Source: Caldifarciminota bacterium 4484_100
Lineage (GTDB): Bacteria; Hydrothermota; Tepidihabitantia; SM23-42
DNA length: 19,211 nt
Direction of reading: 5' to 3'
Assembly (NCBI GenBank): GCA_002049785.1
Contig: MUKB01000045.1
Location: 1-19,211 of the forward strand
Each line of letters starts with the position of its first letter. Positions within the stretch are counted from its first letter, which is position 1. Shown one piece after another: positions 1-7,563 of the stretch. The notes beneath the pieces are model-generated. The model was not told where the DNA came from and did no database searches. It was given only the letters and a program-made list of their open reading frames with translations. The position numbers and the translations under genes were made by a program.

Positions 1-3000
1 CAATTCGTAGTATCCGGACTTGAAACAACCGGAATTATATGGGTCATAATGAAACTTGGGCCATTGAGCACTATCAGATTCCAACTGGAATAGATGAAAA
101 TGCATATCAAAACACGCGACACCAAGTTCTAATCTGCCGTCATTATTTATATCACAGGCAAAGGGTGAAGCATTGATTCTACTGCCCAATTTTATCGGAA
201 AACCGACTATTCCAGTTCCATTTGTGTTTGTTCCATTCAAATTCCACTCAGTGCTACCACTGAGAATATCCGGTTCTCCATCTCCATCCGCATCAACTAC
301 TATAGGTTGGTAGGCATCAAAACCGCGCCTGGGAAATCCCGGAAGTTCATTACCCAAGGAATCGAGTACAACTAATCCGGCATCAAGTCCATCATTATAA
401 CCGAAAATGACCTCTGCTTTACCGTCGTTGTCAAAATCGGCAAAGAGCGGGCAGACCTCATGATAATCAGTGATGACCTGATAACTCCAGACAAGATTTC
501 CATTACAATCAATGAGATTAAGACTGTATGATGGATTACCACTGTAGGTGCAGATCTCAAGATTACCATCACCAAGCACATCACCAATCACAACACCATT
601 CTCCAGGTTTAAACTGATTACCACAGGAAATGGTTGAAGATATTGACCATCTTTATCCCAGACAAAGAATGAATCTGTCTCACTGCCTCCACCGCACAGA
701 ATCTCCAGTTCACCGTCCTGGTTAATATCGCCGATTGCCAGGGTTCCACGAACACCACCGTATAGCTGTTTCAACAGACCAGAAGGTGTGTAAAGTCCGG
801 AACCGTCGAACCGGAATGCATACAGTCCGGCAGGACTGAAACTGACCGAAAAGATTTCAAGTTTTCCATTATTATCAATATCAGCAAGTACCGGAGATGA
901 CAGACAGGAACCGTCAAGACTTTGAGGCCAACCCGGTAGAACAATCACACCTTTACTGATTGGATTATAGGTAATTACATAGAGATTATCCGTACTACGC
1001 AGTACCCCAAAGACGATATCAATCAATCCGTCGCCATTCACATCACCCAGTGCAGGTGATGACCAGATCGGATTCGACCCACTATAGAATAATCTTCCAT
1101 CATCGGCCACAACCGGAGTGCCGTCACAATGCCAGGCATAAATCCATCCATCAAATGCACCCACAACAATCTCCAAGCCAGGATAATACGGATCAATATC
1201 GCCGAAGTTCGGTGAAGAGAAAACATAATCATAGACATCTGTGGGCCAGCCAGGAACATAGCTCGGGTTGATGCGCGCAAGAATCGTATCCTGACATATC
1301 CCCTGATTCATCGAAGAATCAAACGGAATTGCATAATAAAAGTAATCAACCCCGGGTTCCACTTCAAAATCCTCATAATATGCAACAGAATCCAGGACTT
1401 CACTCACCTTTATATAAGGCCCTCCGTAATCAGTAGCCCGGTATATTCGATAACCGACCGCACCCGTCACCCTGGGCCATTTCAGAAGTAATCGGTCCTG
1501 ACGACCAACAGATATTAAAGAATCAAGTTGCAATATAGCACCCCTTTTTAGATCCCGGTCAATAACTTTGACACCCTGGCAATAGACGCGATAATTATAA
1601 TGGAGTCCTGTACCCGGCTGGCTCAAATAGACCTTAAAGGAATCAGGGGCCGAAGAGATATATGTATTGGAATTAATTTTGGGAAAAACGACCATACTAT
1701 CCAGAACCGTTACCGAATCTGAACTGATCCGGGCATAGACCGAATCAGCTCTGGCACTGCCGAGATTTTCTAACCACGGCAAAATTACAACAGTATCACC
1801 ATTGTCATAGAAATTCTGACAATAATGGTAAAGAACCGGCGCCGAACCGACAATCTGAAAACTATCGATTATCACGCCTCCACTGTAATTAATCTGCAGT
1901 TCAAAATTGAACGAATGTCCGTCACCCATCATATTGGAAATGCGAAAATAGTACGGTGTAATATTCTCTCCTGTAGAATCTGACGGAATATCCGGGAAAG
2001 AACTCGTATCATTAATCATTGTTAGTGTACTATCCAAACAGACAATTTTCGCGGTTATTGCAGTAGCATTGCCGGTACCGTTATTTCTCAACGATACACC
2101 GAGAAATATATCCTCACCGGGATTTACTATACCATTAGAATTCTGGAGTGTATCAAATACTCTATAACCTTCATAAGCGAGGAAAGGCTGAGCTGGTGCT
2201 ACATAGATTGAATCGATACAAGGGATATAACCACTGCTGTTCACAAGATACTTCAAAAAACCTTCAGATTTCGTCTTAACCGGGCAGGCCAGAAACCCCT
2301 GGTCCCCGGAAGCCATAATGAATGTCTCATTCTCTTTATAGAATTGAACATCAAAATGGTTAACCGCAGATGGGTCTAAATACATCTTTACCGTATCAAC
2401 ACCAACCCGGAGTGTCTCAGGTTCGGTTGTAACCACCAGTGAACCGAGCGGTCTATTTTTCCATAAAACAAAAGCAGGGTCTCCCAGAAGCATCAGGGCA
2501 TATTGATATAGACGGTGCCAGCCATCATATTGGGCGTTTGGTATGTATGTAACCTTGGCAAGCTCCAGCGCCTCACTCAGGGTAACCCTTTCCTCGGTAA
2601 ATAGGGTATCGAGAAAATCCTCCATAATCTGTTTATGGAATCCTCCCTGACTGGTGCTGGTAGGCCCGATATATGCCAGACCACCACCTGAGGGGTTCAA
2701 AAGCCAATGCTCACCTAAACAATCTGACTGGTATGGATTTGTATAACAGGTAACCACAAAAAGCAATCCACTATATAAAGGGTTATTATCTAAAGTATCA
2801 AAGAAATAGTTAGTAAAAAAATCCCTCGGCGACAGGAAACGATAACACATCTTATTGACATCGCCGTGGCCAATTCCCGCAACGATACTGAAGCCTACCC
2901 GTAGCGAATCACGAAGAACCTCTGGGGTAAAATTACCGAGGGTCTCATCAAGGTATGATTTGGTAAAGTAAGTCGGCAGGTGTTCAGCAAGCTGATAGGC

Positions 3001-4230
3001 CCAGTATAGTCCAGGCTGATTGTAATCAAGGTTTGAGCTGTAAAAAAGTGCCTTGGTCTGATATTCATAATTCTCCGGGAAGAGATAAGCACAGAGTTTG
3101 TTAAAATAACCGAATGATTCATCTGCTGATTTTGTAGATATTCTACCTACGAAGACATCAGGATAAAGATCGACCGAATCCTCAACCTCACCAAATTTAT
3201 TATCACTGTCAAAATTCCAATTACCATCGAGACAGGCAAAATAGAGGTCTGTCGCAACCGGTAGCCAGAGTCCAGCAAAAAATAGAGAACGGTCCATCCA
3301 GACATATCGTGTAGGCACATTGGGAACATCTCCCCCCAATACAACAAAATATGTCCCCCACTGTTGCATTGCATCGCGTATGAAATTTCTAACCTGTTCT
3401 GCATCATCAATTCCAGTATAATGCTCTCTGACCCAAGCCATCGTCTTTACCACACTGTTAAAACCGTAAAGTTTCTTTAATCGGGCCAACTTCTTATAGG
3501 AGGATTTCTGTTCATCATCGGTAATAATCACCAGATCTACAGGTGGACCCAGGAGCGACGGTAGATCGGTGGGTGCCAAATCTGTAGGATTATCTTCAAG
3601 ATAATGTCGTGGTCTAAATCCAGGATTATTAATTGCATCTCTATTTATTACAAGCTTACTCAAAAAATTGACCATCATCTTCTCAGTTCGATATGTCTGC
3701 CTGAGCGGTGCGACTTTCTGCAGTGACGAGGTTTTAGTCCTGACAAGTATCTTCAATTTCTGCAACTGATAGATATGTTTATAGCAGGGGATATATTTAA
3801 ATGGAGCAATCATCACCTGAAATAACTCATAGCCCCGAAGATTACCCGTGCTGTATGTAATATAGGGTGAAGCAGGGATTGGGTCTGAAGAGTTGTATAT
3901 TGTCGAATCGGGTTCAACAAAATTACCGGGCTGATCCAATGGAAGGTCCGGCTGTTTCGGATAAATTTTGAACTCACCAGGGAGCAACTTCCATTCCTGC
4001 TCTAACACCGAGACCGAATTGACCTCAACCCCTGTGGGAATGAGATAGGTAAATGTATAGACTGGAAGTTCAGGACCACCAACCCCACCTTCCAGCCCAT
4101 CTCCACCTTTAAGGAAAATCCTCTGATAACCCTGGGTTTCTTCAATCCGGTAATTTAGTTGATTAACAGGAATGTCAAAAATGATATCCCGCCCGGCTGT
4201 AAGAAGTGCGAGAAGCACTAACAGACCCAT
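1..4230 (-). CDS. Secreted C25 (gingipain-like) cysteine peptidase with FG-GAP repeats, partial
   Basis: The minus strand is open for 1410 codons from ATG at 4230 to the left edge, so the C-terminus is missing. An in-frame TAA lies 15 nt upstream, which fixes the start. A short hydrophobic signal (residues 1-13, MGLLVLLALLTAG) suggests export. A propeptide-like region is followed by a C25 peptidase domain (about 225-590): VVLGGDVPNVPTRYVW, the GHG motif with candidate catalytic His455, TCYTNP with candidate catalytic Cys495, and the late LGDPAF motif. Then come two or three beta-sandwich segments (about 590-890; one contains NPGED as in CARDB/Ig-like folds), a fibronectin type III-like domain (about 911-977) and eight FG-GAP/VCBS-like repeats (about 990-1410) with motifs such as GDVNGDGLIDIVFG and ADFDNDGKAEVIFG that resemble calcium-binding loops. 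Family knowledge: C25 enzymes are secreted proteases, often with C-terminal sorting domains; any such domain here is off the window. The substrate is unknown. A consensus promoter lies 8 nt upstream. Confidence 0.88.
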   Translation of the reverse strand, partial: MGLLVLLALLTAGRDIIFDIPVNQLNYRIEETQGYQRIFLKGGDGLEGGVGGPELPVYTFTYLIPTGVEVNSVSVLEQEWKLLPGEFKIYPKQPDLPLDQPGNFVEPDSTIYNSSDPIPASPYITYSTGNLRGYELFQVMIAPFKYIPCYKHIYQLQKLKILVRTKTSSLQKVAPLRQTYRTEKMMVNFLSKLVINRDAINNPGFRPRHYLEDNPTDLAPTDLPSLLGPPVDLVIITDDEQKSSYKKLARLKKLYGFNSVVKTMAWVREHYTGIDDAEQVRNFIRDAMQQWGTYFVVLGGDVPNVPTRYVWMDRSLFFAGLWLPVATDLYFACLDGNWNFDSDNKFGEVEDSVDLYPDVFVGRISTKSADESFGYFNKLCAYLFPENYEYQTKALFYSSNLDYNQPGLYWAYQLAEHLPTYFTKSYLDETLGNFTPEVLRDSLRVGFSIVAGIGHGDVNKMCYRFLSPRDFFTNYFFDTLDNNPLYSGLLFVVTCYTNPYQSDCLGEHWLLNPSGGGLAYIGPTSTSQGGFHKQIMEDFLDTLFTEERVTLSEALELAKVTYIPNAQYDGWHRLYQYALMLLGDPAFVLWKNRPLGSLVVTTEPETLRVGVDTVKMYLDPSAVNHFDVQFYKENETFIMASGDQGFLACPVKTKSEGFLKYLVNSSGYIPCIDSIYVAPAQPFLAYEGYRVFDTLQNSNGIVNPGEDIFLGVSLRNNGTGNATAITAKIVCLDSTLTMINDTSSFPDIPSDSTGENITPYYFRISNMMGDGHSFNFELQINYSGGVIIDSFQIVGSAPVLYHYCQNFYDNGDTVVILPWLENLGSARADSVYARISSDSVTVLDSMVVFPKINSNTYISSAPDSFKVYLSQPGTGLHYNYRVYCQGVKVIDRDLKRGAILQLDSLISVGRQDRLLLKWPRVTGAVGYRIYRATDYGGPYIKVSEVLDSVAYYEDFEVEPGVDYFYYAIPFDSSMNQGICQDTILARINPSYVPGWPTDVYDYVFSSPNFGDIDPYYPGLEIVVGAFDGWIYAWHCDGTPVVADDGRLFYSGSNPIWSSPALGDVNGDGLIDIVFGVLRSTDNLYVITYNPISKGVIVLPGWPQSLDGSCLSSPVLADIDNNGKLEIFSVSFSPAGLYAFRFDGSGLYTPSGLLKQLYGGVRGTLAIGDINQDGELEILCGGGSETDSFFVWDKDGQYLQPFPVVISLNLENGVVIGDVLGDGNLEICTYSGNPSYSLNLIDCNGNLVWSYQVITDYHEVCPLFADFDNDGKAEVIFGYNDGLDAGLVVLDSLGNELPGFPRRGFDAYQPIVVDADGDGEPDILSGSTEWNLNGTNTNGTGIVGFPIKLGSRINASPFACDINNDGRLELGVACFDMHFHLFQLESDSAQWPKFHYDPYNSGCFKSGYYEL

Positions 4231-4238
4231 AATAATTT

Positions 4239-4266
4239 ATTATAATTATTTAATGAAAGTTGTCAA
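4239..4266 (-). promoter_or_regulatory. Sigma70-type promoter of the C25 peptidase gene
   Basis: On the minus strand a perfect TTGACA (4266-4261) is followed by 16 nt and a perfect TATAAT (4244-4239). Only 8 nt separate the -10 box from the ATG at 4230 and there is no Shine-Dalgarno sequence, so transcription would start at or within a base or two of the start codon. This implies a leaderless mRNA (inference). Confidence 0.8.
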
Positions 4267-4404
4267 GGGGTAAAAGCAGATGCGCCCTCTCCACTTTTTG
4301 TTTTGATTTTTTAGGATATTCTGCTGAATTCATTTCAGTATCTCTGGTTTTCTGGTTTATCTGGTTTTTCTCGTTTTTCTGGTTTGTCTGGTTGAAAAGA
4401 TTTA

Positions 4405-4430
4405 GACCCTGAAACAAGTTCAGGGTGACA
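4405..4430. repeat. Palindromic repeat type B (ACCCTGAA/TTCAGGGT)
   Basis: An 8-bp perfect stem, ACCCTGAA with TTCAGGGT, encloses the 5-nt loop ACAAG. It lies 7 nt before the second type A palindrome. The hairpin could act as an RNA stability or 3' end element, but no clean run of U follows, so I do not call it a terminator. Confidence 0.7.
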
Positions 4431-4437
4431 ACAGCAA

Positions 4438-4467
4438 TGTCATGCTGAACTTGGTTCAGCATCTCTG
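4438..4467. repeat. Palindromic repeat type A (TGCTGAA/TTCAGCA), one of three
   Basis: The segment can fold with TGCTGAA pairing to TTCAGCA, preceded by TGTCA and followed by TCTCTG. Related copies are at 4322-4346 (one arm mutated) and 4685-4714. This is the kind of REP-like intergenic palindrome whose translation gives spurious peptides beginning MLNQVQHD (from memory of database entries). It is not protein coding. Confidence 0.7.
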
Positions 4468-4533
4468 TTTTTTTGGTTTATCTGGTTTTTCTCGTTTTTC
4501 TGGTCTATCTGGTTGAAAAATCTTAAGTCATTG

Positions 4534-4587
4534 CAGACCGGGACGGTCTGCTGGCTGGGAAGGAAGTTGCTGGACCGGGACGGTCTG
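4534..4587. repeat. Two copies of GACCGGGACGGTCTG
   Basis: A 15-nt identical core occurs at 4536-4550 and 4573-4587, 37 nt apart. The first copy is a palindrome (CAGACC, GGGAC, GGTCTG) with a 6-bp stem; in the second one arm is partly changed. It is distinct in sequence from the A and B palindromes and more GC-rich than its surroundings. Confidence 0.6.
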
Positions 4588-4625
4588 ATTTCACTTTTAA
4601 CTTTTTCCTTTTAACTTAATTTTGA

Positions 4626-4652
4626 GACCCTGAAATGGGGTTCAGGGTAACA
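4626..4652. repeat. Palindromic repeat type B, second copy
   Basis: It has the same 8-bp stem ACCCTGAA/TTCAGGGT as the copy at 4405-4430, with a different 6-nt loop (ATGGGG). The arms are conserved while the loop differs, which is what selection on a hairpin or on an inverted-repeat binding site would leave. Confidence 0.65.
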
Positions 4653-4684
4653 TCTTCTTTTTTAATTCCGAAATGCCTTTCCTC

Positions 4685-4714
4685 TGTCATGCTGAATTCA
4701 TTTCAGCATCTCTG
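4685..4714. repeat. Palindromic repeat type A, third copy
   Basis: This copy carries TGTCATGCTGAA, a short loop and TTCAGCATCTCTG, giving an intact 7-bp stem. It follows a type B palindrome (4626-4652) in the same order as the pair at 4405-4467, so A and B appear to travel as a composite unit. Confidence 0.65.
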
Positions 4715-4822
4715 AATAACCAGAATACTAATACAGTTAATTCTATAGGGCTTTTGAAAAAAGTGGAGAGGACTCAGGTAAGATGCGAACGAATGCGGTA
4801 GTGATTCAATAAAATAATTTTT

Positions 4823-6271
4823 TCAATGCCTGAAATGCCTTATATGGGTAAAGACCATCGCCATATCGTGCTCATTACAGGCATCTATCACCTCCTGATC
4901 CCGCTTGGAACCACCGGGTTGAATCACTGCGGTAACTCCTGCCTCAGCAGCCTTATCAACGCCATCCCGAAATGGGAAAAATGCATCTGACGCCATTACA
5001 ATACCTGCACTCCTGGTGATTGACCTGCCTGCAGCGATCTCTACTGCCCCAACCCTTGATGTCTGTCCTGCCCCGATACCCACGGTTCTGCCCCTGACTG
5101 CAAAAACAACAGAATTAGACTTTGTCCATTTAACCACCTTCCAGGCAAATTTCAAAGCCGAGGTTTCGTAGTCATTGGGTGCACGTTTAGTTACCACTTC
5201 CCAGTCTTTGAGATCAGCGCGGTCTCGCTCCTGAACCAGAATTCCGCTAAAGACAGGCCGATAAACTACATCCTGAATCAACCTCGGTGATAACTCCACC
5301 AATCTCAGATTCTTCTTGGTCTTCAAAATCTCAAGTGACTTCTCTTCAAAGTATGGAGCAATCACAACCTCAAAAAAATGTTTCCGGATCAACTCCGCGG
5401 TCTCAGGTTCAACCTTACGATTTAAACCCACAATTCCACCGAAGGCGGATAAGGAATCCGCCATATAGGCACGTTCAAATGCCTCGGCCTGAGTATCACC
5501 CAATGCAACACCACAGGGTGTTTGGTGTTTAATGATTGCACAGGCAATATGGTCAGTAAACTCATTTGCCGCTCCGAACGCCACCTCGGCATCGAGGATA
5601 TTATTATAAGAAATCTGTTTTCCTCCCAGAACCTTAAATCCATCGCGATATAAGGGGTTGAGATAGAAGGCGGCATGCTGATGAGGATTTTCACCATAGC
5701 GCAATGGTAAAAATTTCTCAGCTCCGAGTGAGAAAAACTGTTTATCCGCAGATGGTGGTCCAAAATACTCTGCAATCACACAATCATACCAGGCGATATA
5801 ATCGAATGCCTGACGTGCCAGATTGAGTCGATACTCCTCATCCAGCTGATCACTTTTCAGAACTTCGATGAAGCCAGCATACTGTTTAGGGTCGAACAAG
5901 ACCGCAACCTGCTTATAATTTTTTGCTGCAGCACGAATCAATGTCACACCACCGATATCGATGAACTCAACCATTTCCTCTATAGTTTTATCTTTCTGCG
6001 CATAGAACGGATATAGATTGCAAACAACCAGACCGATCTCACCTGTTTCAAGAATCTCCTTTGCCACACGTTGACTCAATGTCTTCACCCGCTCACTCTC
6101 AGTTCCACCGGTATAATCAGCGATCTTGACCGCCTCAATACCATTTTCTGACAATAACCTCTGAGTTCCCCCGGTCGCGATCAGGGCAAAATCGGCCTCT
6201 TTTAATGACCGGGCAAATTCAACGATACCATTCTTATCGGCCACAGAAATAAGGGCTTTCTTTTTAATCAT
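4823..6271 (-). CDS. purH: Bifunctional AICAR formyltransferase / IMP cyclohydrolase
   Basis: PurH catalyses the last two steps of IMP synthesis in the cytoplasm. The N-terminal MGS-like cyclohydrolase domain (1 to about 170) shows ISVADKNGIVEFA, IATGGT, CNLYPF and FIDIGGVTLIRAAAKN. The transformylase domain shows RYGENPHQ (191-198), SYNNILDAEVAF, KHQTPCG with Lys248 and His249 at the usual KHxNPCG position, SAFGG, and the C-terminal DAFFPF, IQPGGS and RHFRH. At 482 residues it is shorter than the usual 510-530; the shortening lies between residues 63 and 85, where the common KTLHP motif reads KTLSQ and the loop before CNLYPF is about 20 residues shorter. A compact loop also occurs in Thermotoga PurH as I recall it, but that enzyme keeps KTLHP. 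The start ATG lies 2 nt after the phosphoglycerate mutase stop, with GGAG in the last codons of that gene as its ribosome site, so the two are co-transcribed. Confidence 0.95.
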   Translation of the reverse strand: MIKKKALISVADKNGIVEFARSLKEADFALIATGGTQRLLSENGIEAVKIADYTGGTESERVKTLSQRVAKEILETGEIGLVVCNLYPFYAQKDKTIEEMVEFIDIGGVTLIRAAAKNYKQVAVLFDPKQYAGFIEVLKSDQLDEEYRLNLARQAFDYIAWYDCVIAEYFGPPSADKQFFSLGAEKFLPLRYGENPHQHAAFYLNPLYRDGFKVLGGKQISYNNILDAEVAFGAANEFTDHIACAIIKHQTPCGVALGDTQAEAFERAYMADSLSAFGGIVGLNRKVEPETAELIRKHFFEVVIAPYFEEKSLEILKTKKNLRLVELSPRLIQDVVYRPVFSGILVQERDRADLKDWEVVTKRAPNDYETSALKFAWKVVKWTKSNSVVFAVRGRTVGIGAGQTSRVGAVEIAAGRSITRSAGIVMASDAFFPFRDGVDKAAEAGVTAVIQPGGSKRDQEVIDACNEHDMAMVFTHIRHFRH

Positions 6272-6273
6272 CT

Positions 6274-7383
6274 TTATGCTCCAAATTTTTTAAGTTTTAA
6301 GGAATGTGCCAATAACAGGGGCATCACATCAAGGGCCCTCATCGTACCCAAATTGCCAGAAGCACAATTCCTTTCAGTAAATATCTTCTTATCCGGAAAG
6401 ATAAATTTCGAATTTAATAAGAAAGGGTTGGGATGCCAGGAGTGGGAGTGCAGTATGGTAGGGGTCGAATGGTCGCCGGTGATGCATAATACATCAGGCT
6501 TCAACTTAATAATATCCGGTAAACTTTTATCAAATTCCTCAAGACACGCCACCTTTGAAGGCTGATCTCCATCCTCACCTGCTCTATCGGTTCCCTTCAC
6601 ATGGAAAAAGAAGAAGTTATAATTGATATAATTTTCTTTAAGGGTCTTCACCTGATCTGAAATCCTCTCTCCGGTCTTCAAAACCTCCATCCCGACAAGT
6701 CGTGCAATCCCTCGATACATCGGGTAGGTGGCGATTGCTACCGGGTTCAAACCATACCGTTCAGACATCGGTTCAAGTTCGGGATTCTTTGCATAACCCC
6801 GTAAAAGAACATAGTTTGCCTTGGGCTCGTGTTTCAACGCCTCTGCCGCCATTCTGATAAATTCATTTATCAACCGGGCGGTAGGTTTTGCCTTCTTATT
6901 TACAGGCTTTGCTTCAACCGCCCTGAGGTTCTCCTTCTGGGGATCAGCATCAGTAAGTTCATCAGAAAGTCCTCGGCCTCTGAATTTAATCACAAATCGG
7001 TGTTCCTTTGCAGGCCGGATAATAACCTCCACATCACCAATAGACTTAATCGCCAACTGCAGTTTTTTACACAACCTTATGCATTCTGAAGTTGCAATCC
7101 TGCCTGCCCTGCGGTCAATAATAATCCCATTCTTGATTGTTGCAAAATTTGCCCGTACCGCCAGTTCATTCTTCCCTACATCAAGTCCTATACCCAACGC
7201 CTCCAGCACCCCCCGTCCAATCTGATGCTTTATGGGGTCATAACCGAACAGCGCAAGATGGGCCGGCCCGCTTCCCGGGGTTATACCCGGTGCAATCGGG
7301 ACCGTCTGGCCCAGGCTACTTGCCTTTGCCAAACGGTCAAGATTTGGGGTTCGGGCAATTATTGCGAAAATAATGTGTGACAA
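6274..7383 (-). CDS. apgM: Archaeal-type cofactor-independent phosphoglycerate mutase, N-terminus missing
   Basis: The enzyme interconverts 3- and 2-phosphoglycerate in glycolysis. Recognisable parts are [11 protein letters not shown] (10-20), [16 protein letters not shown] (35-50, containing Ser38 as the likely phosphorylated serine), [24 protein letters not shown] (261-273), TGDHSTP (302-308) and SHSWHPNP. The C-terminus, ending in LKKFGA, is intact. The family normally starts with a segment of roughly 25-40 residues containing a DGxxD metal-binding motif and a GGKTPL-like stretch before TPNLDRLA. Here that segment is absent: the frame opens only from a TTG at 7383, and the first nine residues (MSHIIFAII) do not resemble the family. 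Family homology stops near 7356, exactly where the divergent S4 gene fragment starts. The enzyme as written should be inactive because it lacks metal ligands. It is probably a broken gene or an assembly junction. Confidence 0.85.
   Translation of the reverse strand: MSHIIFAIIARTPNLDRLAKASSLGQTVPIAPGITPGSGPAHLALFGYDPIKHQIGRGVLEALGIGLDVGKNELAVRANFATIKNGIIIDRRAGRIATSECIRLCKKLQLAIKSIGDVEVIIRPAKEHRFVIKFRGRGLSDELTDADPQKENLRAVEAKPVNKKAKPTARLINEFIRMAAEALKHEPKANYVLLRGYAKNPELEPMSERYGLNPVAIATYPMYRGIARLVGMEVLKTGERISDQVKTLKENYINYNFFFFHVKGTDRAGEDGDQPSKVACLEEFDKSLPDIIKLKPDVLCITGDHSTPTILHSHSWHPNPFLLNSKFIFPDKKIFTERNCASGNLGTMRALDVMPLLLAHSLKLKKFGA
7355..7365. repeat. Palindrome GCAATTATTGC at the junction of two broken genes
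   Basis: An 11-nt palindrome (5-bp arms, one central base) lies where homology to phosphoglycerate mutase on the minus strand and to the S4 protein on the plus strand both stop. Inverted junctions at short palindromes are typical of fold-back rearrangements and amplification chimeras. Confidence 0.6.
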
Positions 7384-7561
7384 AAACTATGTTCGGCTGA
7401 ACGGTCACTATGTCAAGCCTTCAAAGGCGGTAAATATTGGTGACCTCCTTGAGATTGAGACGCCCAAAGGCACACGGAAATTTCTCATCCAGGATATCCC
7501 TACCGGCAATGTTAAAAAGGCAGAAAGAAATCTCTATTATCAGGAAATTACAGAAATCTAA
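7373..7561 (+). CDS. S4 RNA-binding domain protein, N-terminally truncated
   Basis: The product [11 protein letters not shown]...[15 protein letters not shown] matches the second half of an S4 domain as found in Hsp15/RluB-type proteins: a helix ending in CDKNYV, the turn RLNG, then KPS and GDLLEIE. Such proteins bind structured RNA, usually on the ribosome. S4-like sequence continues in frame upstream of the ATG to about 7352 (residues RAIIAK), but the first helix (typically xRLDxFLxxxxLxKxR) is missing because the sequence turns into the antisense of phosphoglycerate mutase. There is no ribosome site before the ATG. Stop and the pdxA start are separated by 2 nt, implying an operon. I regard this as the 3' remnant of a longer gene. 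Confidence 0.65.
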   Translation: MCDKNYVRLNGHYVKPSKAVNIGDLLEIETPKGTRKFLIQDIPTGNVKKAERNLYYQEITEI

Positions 7562-7563
7562 AA

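Larger units (their letters stand above)
4322..4523. repeat. Direct repeat of about 81 bp, two copies (4322-4402 and 4443-4523)
   Basis: The two copies align without gaps at an offset of 121 nt with about 12 mismatches by eye. Each begins with a small palindrome (TGCTGAA ... TTCAG) and runs into a T-rich tract in which TCTGGTTT-like units recur, ending in CTGGTTGAAAA. In the first palindrome one arm is mutated (CAGTA instead of CAGCA), while the second is intact. The copies appear to be a local duplication that has since diverged. Confidence 0.75.
4286..4771. repeat. Repeat block bounded by a 14-bp inverted repeat
   Basis: The gene-free stretch between the C25 peptidase gene and purH (4231-4822) is mostly repeats. 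Its edges carry a perfect 14-bp inverted repeat: CCTCTCCACTTTTT at 4286-4299 and AAAAAGTGGAGAGG at 4758-4771. A 7-bp direct repeat, AGATGCG, lies just outside at 4278-4284 and 4781-4787, 1 nt from the left arm but 9 nt from the right arm. This could be a small non-autonomous element with a target duplication, or the outer stem of a long hairpin. It encodes no transposase and I see no convincing gene in it. Confidence 0.5.

Noticed and set aside
4250..4462. A 70-codon minus-strand frame beginning MLNQVQHD
   Set aside because: It is the translation of the palindromic and T-rich repeats, with no ribosome site and low-complexity Asn/Gln/Lys content; such peptides are common artefacts of these repeats.
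4322..4523. Direct repeats that could suggest a CRISPR array
   Set aside because: Only two diverged copies of about 81 bp exist, without regular unique spacers and without cas genes nearby.
6821..7225. A 134-codon plus-strand frame within the phosphoglycerate mutase gene
   Set aside because: It is antisense to well-conserved coding sequence, has no ribosome site and no family resemblance.
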